Shown: piece by piece, positions 8,664 to 16,061 of the stretch
Layout: every line of letters begins with the position of its first letter
How positions within the stretch are numbered: position 1 is the first letter of the stretch
Assembly (NCBI GenBank): GCA_964477035.1
Contig: CAYZCW010000003.1
Location: 1-64,000, forward strand
DNA: 64,000 bases
Direction of reading: 5' to 3'
Source: SLSG01 sp964477035
GTDB lineage: Bacteria > Bacteroidota > Bacteroidia > Bacteroidales > UBA7960
Made by a program: the position numbers and the translations under genes
Notes under the pieces: model-generated
The model's input: only the letters and a program-made list of their open reading frames with translations
Databases searched by the model: none
What the model was told of the DNA's origin: nothing

Positions 8664-8990
8664 ATGAACCTGGAAAACACCCAAGCCCAGATGCGGAAAG
8701 GCGTTCTGGAGTTCTGCATCCTTTCGATCCTGGCCGGCAGGGAGGCCTATGCTTCAGAGCTGATCCAAACCCTGAAGGAATCCAGGTTGCTGGTCGTGGA
8801 AGGAACCATCTATCCCCTGCTCACCCGGCTGAAAAACGACGGCCTGCTGAATTACCGCTGGGAAGAATCCAGCAGCGGCCCCCCGAGAAAATACTACGTG
8901 ATCACCCCCCTGGGGGGGAAATTCCTGGAAGCCCTGCGCAGGACCTGGGACGACCTGGTGGAGGCAGTGCAGAAAACAACCACATTTTAA
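8664..8990 (+). CDS. PadR family transcriptional regulator
   Basis: 108 residues from the ATG at 8664 (MNLENTQAQMRKGVLEFCIL), the start seen in close Bacteroidota homologues; in-frame ATGs at 8559 and 8640 are less likely. It is a winged-helix PadR domain. The recognition-helix region LLVVEGTIYPLLTRLKNDGLL and the wing ESSSGPPRKYYVIT are strongly typical. It is a short, helix-poor PadR subtype that binds DNA as a dimer. It lies 90 bp upstream of the pspC gene on the same strand. This pairing is common in the phylum, so it probably represses an envelope-stress PspC operon including itself. Confidence 0.9.
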   Translation: MNLENTQAQMRKGVLEFCILSILAGREAYASELIQTLKESRLLVVEGTIYPLLTRLKNDGLLNYRWEESSSGPPRKYYVITPLGGKFLEALRRTWDDLVEAVQKTTTF

Positions 8991-9080
8991 CCAAACCCGG
9001 TCCTGTCCGGACCACAGCCCCCCTGCACCAGGCAGGGCCAGGCGGGCCAGGGCAGGCGATCTGACAAAAACGATTGACAG

Positions 9081-9773
9081 ATGAAAAGAACACTGACAGC
9101 CAATATCAGCGGAATCGTCTTCCACATAGACGAGGACGCTTATGAAAAACTCAGCCGCTACCTGGACAACATCCGCCGGCATTTCTCGACCGACGAAGGC
9201 TGCGAAGAGATCATCTCGGGCATTGAAGGGCGTATCGCCGAAATGTTTCAGGAGAAAATCAGGGACCAGCGACAGGTCATCACCCTGGAAAATGTCCGGG
9301 AGGTGATCAGCCAGCTGGGCGAACCCGAGCAGATCAGCGGGGAAGAACCCGGGGAAAGCAAGCAGGCTTCCGGCGCCGCATCGGCCCCTTTTGCAGAAAA
9401 GGGATCCAAGCGCCTGTACCGCGATCCGGACGACAAATACATTGGCGGGGTGTGCGGCGGCCTGGGGGCCTTCTTCCAGGTGGATCCCACCTGGATCAGG
9501 CTGTTGTTCATTATCGGCATCTTCGCCGGTTTCGGCATCCTGCTCTACCTCATCCTGTGGATCGTCATTCCCAGGGCGCGGACCACGGCCGAAAAGCTTG
9601 AAATGCGCGGAGAGAAAGTCAACCTCTCGAACATCGAGCGATCCATCAAGGAAGACCTCCACGACATCAAGCAAAACCTGCGCGACCTTTCGGAAGAAAC
9701 CAAGGACGCCTTTAAAAAAAAAGCCCTGACACGGGCAGAAGCACCTTTCAGTCGGTCGTTCACGCCATCGTGA
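9081..9773 (+). CDS. PspC domain envelope-stress protein, N-terminal part (frame ends after A9 run)
   Basis: 230 residues. An N-terminal region (residues 1-75) resembles the cytoplasmic start of Bacteroidota PspC proteins (MKRTLTANISGIVFHIDEDAY). A PspC domain follows at about 108-170: KRLYRDPDDKYIGGVCGGLG, then a membrane pair (LLFIIGIFAGFGILLYLILWIVIP). Then comes a coiled region (NLSNIERSIKEDLHDIKQNL) that in homologues continues into more membrane helices. Here the reading frame breaks after AFKKK at a run of nine A (9714-9722). It runs 16 unrelated residues to a TGA at 9771-9773 that overlaps the ATG of the next frame. The missing half is encoded directly downstream. Confidence 0.8.
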   Translation: MKRTLTANISGIVFHIDEDAYEKLSRYLDNIRRHFSTDEGCEEIISGIEGRIAEMFQEKIRDQRQVITLENVREVISQLGEPEQISGEEPGESKQASGAASAPFAEKGSKRLYRDPDDKYIGGVCGGLGAFFQVDPTWIRLLFIIGIFAGFGILLYLILWIVIPRARTTAEKLEMRGEKVNLSNIERSIKEDLHDIKQNLRDLSEETKDAFKKKALTRAEAPFSRSFTPS

Positions 9774-10597
9774 TGGTGATCGGGGTGTTTGCCCGAATCG
9801 TGGCGGCCATCATCGGGGTGGCCATCATCCTCCTGGGGGTGGTTCTGCTCACGGCACTGGTCACGGCCCTGTTCTTCGGACCGGTCAGCATTGCCTCCCC
9901 ATTCCATGCATGGGTCTTTTCATTTCCCCATTTTTTCGAAGTGGTATTTGCCTCCTCCTGGATGATCTTCCTGGCCACCGCGGCCATGGTGCTTACCCTG
10001 GGCATTCCCCTGGCGGTGCTGATCTACTTCGGACTGAAGATGATCTTCAATTTCAACGGGCGCCTGCGGGGGTTTGGCATCTTCCTGTTTTTCCTCTGGA
10101 TCGTCGGACTGGCCCTCTCTGTTTTCGTCTTGATCAATGGAGCCAGGGAGTTCACCTCCCAGCGTTCCCTCCGCCAGGACCATGTCCTGGAGTGGGCTCC
10201 CTCAGGGACAGTGTATCTCGACCTGTCGGATGCCGGCGGGCTGTATCCGGCGGGAAACCGGCCTTATGGGGCCTTCGGCCTGTGGGATACCAGCCAGATG
10301 GAAAGCACCGGCAACATCAGGGGCATTCCGGAACTTCGTATCCGGGAACATGCATCCGATGAGATCCGGCTGACCATCACCAGGAGCTCCCGGGGCGCCA
10401 GCTATGCCTGGGCCACGCGCAATACCGAGCGGATCGACTATCATTTCCGGCAGCAGGATTCCCTCCTGCTTTTCGACCCGTTCTTCTCGTTCCGCCGGGA
10501 AGATGGCTGGCGGGTGCAAAAGGTGCGACTGGAACTCTTCGTCCCTGAGGGAACCCGCGTGGAAACCGCACGGGAGCTGAGGCGCTGGATGATGTAG
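9773..10597 (+). CDS. PspC family protein, C-terminal part in a shifted frame
   Basis: 274 residues from the ATG at 9773, which overlaps the preceding stop as TGATG. The frame is also open upstream (QSVVHAIVMVIGVF), so the natural protein is probably one polypeptide of about 505 residues joined at the A9 run. It contains four hydrophobic helices: the first two at VFARIVAAIIGVAIILLGVVLLTALV and SSWMIFLATAAMVLTLGIPL, then YFGLKMIF and GIFLFFLWIVGLALSVFVLI. An extracytoplasmic domain rich in beta strands follows, ending FVPEGTRVETARELRRWMM. That tail resembles the DUF2807-like C-terminus of long Bacteroidota PspC proteins. It may be a separate translationally coupled gene, a frameshift product, or the result of a homopolymer sequencing error. 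Confidence 0.7.
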   Translation: MVIGVFARIVAAIIGVAIILLGVVLLTALVTALFFGPVSIASPFHAWVFSFPHFFEVVFASSWMIFLATAAMVLTLGIPLAVLIYFGLKMIFNFNGRLRGFGIFLFFLWIVGLALSVFVLINGAREFTSQRSLRQDHVLEWAPSGTVYLDLSDAGGLYPAGNRPYGAFGLWDTSQMESTGNIRGIPELRIREHASDEIRLTITRSSRGASYAWATRNTERIDYHFRQQDSLLLFDPFFSFRREDGWRVQKVRLELFVPEGTRVETARELRRWMM

Positions 10598-10609
10598 AAT
10601 TCCGGAGGC

Positions 10610-10639
10610 TTGAACAATCGGGGCATTTTCGTACTTTTG
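10610..10639 (+). promoter_or_regulatory. Promoter of the E1 dehydrogenase gene
   Basis: TTG (10610-10612) and TACTTTTG (10632-10639) are separated by 19 bp, a full match to the Bacteroidota promoter consensus. The predicted leader is about 70 bases. Confidence 0.65.
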
Positions 10640-10715
10640 TCTGTAAGAGAAACCACAGCAGCGGTGAAGCCGATGGCCTCCGGTGCTGTGCCATCCGACA
10701 ACCAACACAGACAAT

Positions 10716-13133
10716 ATGGCAAAGAAAAAGGACGCCGCCCCCGCCCTGCCCCCCAAAGAAGAAATCCTGAATGACTACCGGCTGGCAAACGAAAGCCGGC
10801 AGGCGAGCATTCTGGGCCGGCGGGAGGTGCTGACCGGCAAGGCCAAGTTCGGCATCTTCGGGGATGGCAAGGAAGTCCCCCAGCTGGCCATGGCCAAGGC
10901 CTTCAGGGAAGGGGACTGGCGGTCGGGGTATTACCGGGACCAGACCTTCATGCTCGCCACCGGCATGATGGAGCTGGAGGAGTTCTTCAGTCAGCTTTAC
11001 GGGGATACCGACCTTCAGGCCAATCCGTCCAATGGGGGGCGCATGATGAACAACCACTTCGGGACCCGCAGCCTGAATGACAAAGGGGAATGGAAAGACC
11101 TTGTCGGTCAAAAGAATTCCTCGGCCGACATCTCCCCCACAGCAGGCCAGATGCCCAGGGCGCTTGGGCTGGCGCTGGCATCCAGAGTCTACCGCAACCA
11201 GAAGGAACTGAAAGGGTTCACCCGTTTCAGCAAGGCAGGCAATGAAGTCACCTTTGCCACCATCGGTGATGCCAGCACCAGCGAAGGCCACTTCTTCGAG
11301 AGCATGAATGCGGCGGCCGTTCTTCGGGTGCCCCTGGCCGTTTCGGTGTGGGACGACGGCTACGGCATCAGCGTGCCCACCGAATACCAGACCGCCAAAA
11401 GCAACATCTCCGAGGCCCTCTCGGGCATGGAAAAAAAAGGGAAAGAGGACGCCGGCATCCTGATCTACAGGGAGAAAGCCTGGCATTACGAAGGCCTCAT
11501 CCGGATGTACCGGGAGGGCATCGACCGCTGCCGCAAAGAGCATGTCCCGGTGCTCTTTCACATTACCGGGGTGACCCAGCCGCTGGGCCACTCCACCAGC
11601 GGATCGCACGAACGCTACAAATCGGCCGACCGCCTGCAGTGGGAAAAAGATCACGACTGCATCCTGCAGATGCGGCAGTGGATCATCGACCAGGAGATGG
11701 CGGATCCCGAAACCCTCGACCGGATTGAGAAGGAGGCCGTGCAGCGGGTCAAGGAGGCCCGGCGAAAGGCCTGGGACAACTTCCAGAAGCCGATCCTGGA
11801 AAGGCGGGAAGATTTCATCCGCAAGGTGAATATTTCCAGCTGCAAATGCCTCAAGACGGATCAGATCGACCAGCTCCTGCAGGAGCTGGCCCGCATCGGG
11901 GAGCCCATCCGCAAGGACATCATCTCCACGGGCCGGAAGATCCTTCGTTTGATCTGCAATACGTGCACCCCGGAGAATTCGCTCAAGGAGATCGTGACCC
12001 AATGGCTGGCCGCGGAGGCCGAGGGCAGCCAGCAGCGCTATTCATCCCACCTGTACAGCCAGTCGGAGTACTCTCCCCTGAAGGTGGCCGGGGTCAAGCC
12101 CGAATACGGCGAAGACGCCCCCATGGTGAACGGAAGGGAGATCCTGGTGGCCAATTTTGAGAAGCTGTTCGAGGTCCATCCGGAGACCCTCATCTTTGGG
12201 GAAGATGTGGGCCATATCGGCGGGGTCAACCAGACTCTGGAAGGGATGCAGAAAAAGTACGGATCCCTGCGGGTGGCCGATACGGGTATCCGCGAGGCCA
12301 CCATCATCGGGCAGGGACTGGGCATGGCCATGCGCGGCCTGCGTCCAATCGCCGAAATCCAGTATTTCGACTACCTGCTGTACGGCCTCCAGGTGATCAG
12401 CGACGACCTGGCCACCCTGCATTACCGGACTGCCGGAGGACAGAAGGCGCCCCTGATCATTTCCACCCGTGGCCACCGGCTGGAAGGCATTTGGCACTCA
12501 GGCAGCCCCCTGAGCATGGTCATCAATTCCATCCGTGGCGTCCACGTGCTGGTACCCCGCAACATGACCCAGGCAGCCGGTTTTTACAACACCATGCTTC
12601 AAAGCGACGATCCCGCCCTGATCATTGAGCCACTGAATGGGTACCGCCTCAAGGAGAGGCTGCCTTCCAACATCGGCCAGTTCACGGTCCCCCTGGGCAA
12701 ACCGGAGGTATTAAACGAGGGAAAGGACGTCACCCTGCTCACCTATGGCTCCTGTGTGCGCATCGCCCAGGATGCCATCCGGCAGCTTGAAGAATTCAAC
12801 GTCTCGGTCGAGCTGATCGATGTGCAGACCCTTCTCCCCTTCGACCTGGAGCACACCATTGTACAGTCCCTGAAGAAAACCAATAAAATCGTCTTCTTCG
12901 ACGAGGACGTGCCGGGGGGCGCCACCGCCTTCATGATGCAGAAAGTCCTGGAGGAGCAGAACGGCTACCTTTACCTGGATGCCGAGCCCCTGACGATCAC
13001 GGGCAGGGAGCACCGGGCAGCCTACAGCACGGACGGGGATTATTTTTCCAACCCCAATGCCGAGGATGTGTTTGAGGCGATCTACTCCCTGATGAACCGT
13101 TACAACCCGGCGGACCATCCGGAGATTTTCTAA
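10716..13133 (+). CDS. Fused alpha/beta 2-oxoacid dehydrogenase E1 component
   Basis: 805 residues from the ATG at 10716. The first half is the thiamine-diphosphate-binding alpha chain, with YYRDQTFMLATGM and the GDASTSEGHFFESMNAAAV cofactor motif at about residues 184-202. The second half, from about residue 475, is the beta chain: FGEDVGHIGGVNQT, DTGIREATIIGQGLGMAMRG, SDDLATLHYR, and a transketolase C-terminal domain with VELIDVQTLLPFD. E1 decarboxylates a 2-oxoacid and transfers the acyl group to lipoyl-E2. The single-chain layout is common in Bacteroidota. Branched-chain 2-oxoacid or pyruvate are the likely substrates, but sequence reading alone cannot choose. No E2 or E3 gene is adjacent, so the partners are elsewhere. 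Confidence 0.88.
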   Translation: MAKKKDAAPALPPKEEILNDYRLANESRQASILGRREVLTGKAKFGIFGDGKEVPQLAMAKAFREGDWRSGYYRDQTFMLATGMMELEEFFSQLYGDTDLQANPSNGGRMMNNHFGTRSLNDKGEWKDLVGQKNSSADISPTAGQMPRALGLALASRVYRNQKELKGFTRFSKAGNEVTFATIGDASTSEGHFFESMNAAAVLRVPLAVSVWDDGYGISVPTEYQTAKSNISEALSGMEKKGKEDAGILIYREKAWHYEGLIRMYREGIDRCRKEHVPVLFHITGVTQPLGHSTSGSHERYKSADRLQWEKDHDCILQMRQWIIDQEMADPETLDRIEKEAVQRVKEARRKAWDNFQKPILERREDFIRKVNISSCKCLKTDQIDQLLQELARIGEPIRKDIISTGRKILRLICNTCTPENSLKEIVTQWLAAEAEGSQQRYSSHLYSQSEYSPLKVAGVKPEYGEDAPMVNGREILVANFEKLFEVHPETLIFGEDVGHIGGVNQTLEGMQKKYGSLRVADTGIREATIIGQGLGMAMRGLRPIAEIQYFDYLLYGLQVISDDLATLHYRTAGGQKAPLIISTRGHRLEGIWHSGSPLSMVINSIRGVHVLVPRNMTQAAGFYNTMLQSDDPALIIEPLNGYRLKERLPSNIGQFTVPLGKPEVLNEGKDVTLLTYGSCVRIAQDAIRQLEEFNVSVELIDVQTLLPFDLEHTIVQSLKKTNKIVFFDEDVPGGATAFMMQKVLEEQNGYLYLDAEPLTITGREHRAAYSTDGDYFSNPNAEDVFEAIYSLMNRYNPADHPEIF

Positions 13134-13151
13134 AGACAGGGTGCCTTCGTC

Positions 13152-13177
13152 CGCCCCGGAGGCTGGCCTCCGGGGCG
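13152..13177. terminator. GC-rich hairpin between convergent genes
   Basis: An 11-bp perfect stem (CGCCCCGGAGG / CCTCCGGGGCG) with a 4-base loop sits between the convergent E1 and rubrerythrin stops. No U-tract follows on either strand, so it may only block or protect transcript ends. Confidence 0.4.
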
Positions 13178-13213
13178 CGTGCACGGCAACGCCTTACTGC
13201 GGTATGCCTGGCT

Positions 13214-13795
13214 TTAGTAGTTTTCCGCCAGCTCTTCGAACCAGGCCTGGGGATGGCGGCAGGCGGGGCAGTTCTTCAGGGCCTTTTCGCCTTCATAAAT
13301 GTAGCCGCATTTTTTGCAAAACCACTTGGTCTTCTCAGGACGTTCAAACACCATTCCTTCCCGGACCCGTTCCAGCAGCTTGAGGTAGCGGGCCTCGTGA
13401 TGCGCCTCAACCGAGGCCACCAGCTTGAATGACATGGCTATGCGCTTGAAACCTTCTTCCTCCGCAATGCGCGCAAACTCGGGGTAGAGTTCGGTCCATT
13501 CCTCATTCTCGCCCCTGGCCGCGCCTACCAGGTTTTCGGCCGTGGTGCCCAGCTTGCCGGCCGGATAGGCCGCGGTGATCTCGACCATGCCGCCCTCCAG
13601 GTATTCGTAAAAGGTTTTTGCATGGATCTTTTCATGATCGGCCGTTTCGCGGAATATGGCGGCGATCTGTTCGTAGCCTTCGGCGCTGGCGATCTTGGCA
13701 TACATCTCATAGCGTCGGGCCGCCTGAGACTCTCCTGCAAAGGCTTTGAGCAGGTTCTGTTCGGTGCGGGTTCCCTTTATGCTCTTTTCTTCCAT
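13214..13795 (-). CDS. Rubrerythrin
   Basis: 193 residues, the normal length. The four-helix diiron domain shows FAGESQAARRYEMYA, ETADHEKIHA (ExxH) and the second pair VASVEAHHEARY. The C-terminal rubredoxin domain has CKKCGYIYEG and CPACRHPQAWFEE, giving the four iron-binding cysteines. Rubrerythrin reduces hydrogen peroxide in the cytoplasm of anaerobes and microaerophiles. With cytochrome bd and a zinc-less MsrB in the same window, it fits an organism that meets oxygen occasionally. A -7 box is present upstream at 13864-13871. Confidence 0.96.
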   Translation of the reverse strand: MEEKSIKGTRTEQNLLKAFAGESQAARRYEMYAKIASAEGYEQIAAIFRETADHEKIHAKTFYEYLEGGMVEITAAYPAGKLGTTAENLVGAARGENEEWTELYPEFARIAEEEGFKRIAMSFKLVASVEAHHEARYLKLLERVREGMVFERPEKTKWFCKKCGYIYEGEKALKNCPACRHPQAWFEELAENY

Positions 13796-13863
13796 ATCGG
13801 ATCAATTATTTTTGGGTGATTCCATCTAACCCGGGGCGGTCCGGGGCCGCCCGACGGGGAGAA

Positions 13864-13871
13864 CAAAAATA
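13864..13871 (-). promoter_or_regulatory. -7 box TATTTTTG for rubrerythrin
   Basis: Minus-strand match to TAnnTTTG, about 70 bases before the rubrerythrin ATG. No TTG is found at the expected spacing, so the upstream element is weak or replaced by an activator. Confidence 0.4.
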
Positions 13872-13957
13872 AGGGATTTTCACCTGACAGGAAGGACACC
13901 GCCCCGCAAAGCCGGGCCAGACAGGCAATTTATAGACAGATTAAATTAACCTGACGG

Positions 13958-15262
13958 TTACTTGTAATAGATGGTCTGACTGCGGTCCGGTCCGGTGGAA
14001 ATGACCTGTATGGGCACCTTGACAAAGTCCTGAATCAGCATGAGGTAGTCATGGACCTCGGCGGGCAGGTCGCGGGCCGACTTGATGGGTCCCAGGTCGG
14101 ATTGCCACCCCTTCATCTCCTTCAGAACGGGCTTGAGCCTGCAGGGGTCGACAATGGAGGGCAGCTGTTTCAGCTCCCGGCCTTCGTATTCATATCCCGT
14201 GCACACCTTGAATGTCTCCATGGCGCTGAGGACATCGATCTTGGTGATAACCAGACGGGTGACCCCATTGACCATGACGGAATACTTCAGGGCCGGCAGG
14301 TCGAGCCAGCCGCAGCGCCTTGGCCTGCCGGTGGTGGATCCGAATTCATTCCCGACTTTCCTCAGCAGCTCCCCGTCCCCGTCATGCAGTTCGGTGGGAA
14401 AGGGACCGCTTCCCACCCGGGTGCAGTAGGCCTTAAAAATCCCGATGACCTCCCCGATGCGGGACGGGGCCAGGCCAAGCCCGGTGCATGCCCCTGCGGC
14501 AATGGTGCTGGAGGAGGTCACGTAAGGATAGGAACCGAAATCAATGTCGAGCAGGGTGCCCTGTGCCCCTTCTGCCAGCACGCGGACTCCCTGGTCCAGC
14601 GCCTGGTTTAGGTATGTCTCGCTTTCTATGTGCTGCAATTCTCCGATCAGGTCAAGCCCTTCGAACCATTTGGCCTCATAGGTCCCGAATTCCATTCCTT
14701 CGGGCTGGAAGGACCCGGTGTCGAAGCCCAGGCTGGCGATCAGCTTAAAATGGGTTTCCTTCAGCCGCTCATAGCGCTTTTTGAAGGATGGCAGCCGGAC
14801 ATCCCCCAACCGCAGCCCCGTCCTGGCGATCTTGTCCGTATAGGCGGGTCCGATCCCTTTCAAGGTACTGCCGATGCGGGCATTGCCCTTGCTCTTTTCA
14901 TAGGCCGCATCCAGGACCCGGTGAGAGGGCAATATCAGGTGGGCCTTATCCGACACCAGCAAGCGCTCCCTGAACGCGGCCATCTCCACCCCGAGGCTTT
15001 CCATTTCCAGCCTGAACACCAGCGGATCGATTACCACCCCGTTCCCCACCACATTGGTGCAGCCGGGATGAAATATGCCCGACGGGATGGTGTGCAGGAC
15101 GAATTTCTGGTTGTCGAACTCCAGGGTATGCCCGGCATTGGGGCCGCCCTGGAAGCGGGCGATCACCTGGTATTCGGGCGTCAGCACATCCACGATTTTC
15201 CCCTTGCCCTCATCGCCCCACTGAAGGCCAAGGAGGACATCTGCTTTTTCAGGTAAACTCAT
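13958..15262 (-). CDS. purA: Adenylosuccinate synthetase
   Basis: 434 residues, full length. The N-terminal GLQWGDEGKGKIVD holds the catalytic Asp and P-loop-like glycine segment. GGPNAGHTL and the active-site His follow, with GTLKGIGPAY, EGAQGTLLDIDFGSYPYVTSS, and TTGRPRRCGWLD further on. It makes adenylosuccinate from IMP, aspartate and GTP, the committed step to AMP. It has its own promoter (15324-15354) although fur lies upstream in the same direction. In characterised bacteria PurA is inhibited by ppGpp, which gives a functional link to the nearby rel gene; whether that holds here is inference. Confidence 0.97.
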   Translation of the reverse strand: MSLPEKADVLLGLQWGDEGKGKIVDVLTPEYQVIARFQGGPNAGHTLEFDNQKFVLHTIPSGIFHPGCTNVVGNGVVIDPLVFRLEMESLGVEMAAFRERLLVSDKAHLILPSHRVLDAAYEKSKGNARIGSTLKGIGPAYTDKIARTGLRLGDVRLPSFKKRYERLKETHFKLIASLGFDTGSFQPEGMEFGTYEAKWFEGLDLIGELQHIESETYLNQALDQGVRVLAEGAQGTLLDIDFGSYPYVTSSSTIAAGACTGLGLAPSRIGEVIGIFKAYCTRVGSGPFPTELHDGDGELLRKVGNEFGSTTGRPRRCGWLDLPALKYSVMVNGVTRLVITKIDVLSAMETFKVCTGYEYEGRELKQLPSIVDPCRLKPVLKEMKGWQSDLGPIKSARDLPAEVHDYLMLIQDFVKVPIQVISTGPDRSQTIYYK

Positions 15263-15323
15263 GGCATCGGTTTAGGTTTGGCAAAAAAACAGGCCGGATT
15301 GCCACGGCCTAAATAATCCCACT

Positions 15324-15354
15324 CAAAAGTACGGCTTTTCGTGCAGCGGACAAA
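15324..15354 (-). promoter_or_regulatory. Promoter of purA
   Basis: On the minus strand TTTG (15351-15354), a 19 bp spacer and TACTTTTG (15324-15331) form a complete Bacteroidota promoter in the fur-purA gap, predicting a leader of about 55 bases. Confidence 0.65.
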
Positions 15355-15420
15355 CAGGCCGGCAAAAAAACGGGGGACGAAGAAAGGCAGGGGAACAGAC
15401 GCAGTGGCCCTGTGGAATGG

Positions 15421-15885
15421 TCAGTGGGTCCTGGCGGCGGCGCAATCCTTGCACAGACCGTAAAAGGCAAAGGAACGGTGGCTGACATCGAAGCCCAGGA
15501 GGTCTTCCACCGAATTCTGGATCTCCTGCAGGCGGGGGTCACAAAACTCCAGCACCTTGCCGCACTCCGTGCAGATCAGGTGGTCGTGCTGACGGTACTT
15601 GAAGGACTTCTCAAACTGGGCCACATTCTTCCCGAACTGGTGCTTGACCACCAGGTTGCAGTTCAGCAGCAGTTCGATCGTGTTGTACAGGGTGGCCCTG
15701 CTCACCCGGTATTTGTTGTTTTTCATTTTGATGTAGAGGGACTCCACATCGAAATGGCCATCGGTCAGGTAAATTTCCCGCAAGATGGTAAACCGTTCTG
15801 GCGTTTTGCGGTGACCATTGCTTTCCAGATAAGAAGAAAAAATGCTTTTTACGGATTCAAAAACATCCTGTTCGCTCTTGTTCAT
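15421..15885 (-). CDS. Fur family transcriptional regulator
   Basis: 154 residues. A winged-helix domain (RKTPERFTILREIYLTDGHFDVESLY, then RVSRATLYNTIELLLNCNLV) is followed by the dimerisation domain. That domain has the sensor-site histidines in RQHDHLICTECGKVLEF and two zinc-type CxxC pairs (CTEC and CKDC near the C-terminus). It is a metal-dependent cytoplasmic repressor. Family members sense iron, zinc or peroxide, and the sequence does not decide among them. It lies just upstream of purA, but purA has its own promoter. A weak -7-like box (TATCTTTA) lies in its own upstream region. Confidence 0.92.
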   Translation of the reverse strand: MNKSEQDVFESVKSIFSSYLESNGHRKTPERFTILREIYLTDGHFDVESLYIKMKNNKYRVSRATLYNTIELLLNCNLVVKHQFGKNVAQFEKSFKYRQHDHLICTECGKVLEFCDPRLQEIQNSVEDLLGFDVSHRSFAFYGLCKDCAAARTH

Positions 15886-15981
15886 CCCGGCCTGATTAGT
15901 TCAACAAGCTTAACCGGGATAAAGATAGAAAAAATTATTATTATTTTGTCTGTATATAAATAAAACCGTCGGATGCCGGGA

Positions 15982-16061
15982 GCGACTCAGGCGGCAGCCC
16001 GTGGTAACCCAAAGGATGCCGGCAGGCTGTTCTGGCGGCAGCCGGCAGGCGACTCAGGCGG
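15982..16061. repeat. Direct repeat GCGACTCAGGCGG at the 3' end of rel
   Basis: The 13-mer occurs at 15982-15994 and again at 16049-16061; the second copy includes the rel stop codon. Between them GGATGCCGG and GGCGGCAGCC are also repeated imperfectly. It looks like a local duplication of the last bases of rel into the intergenic region. Confidence 0.5.
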
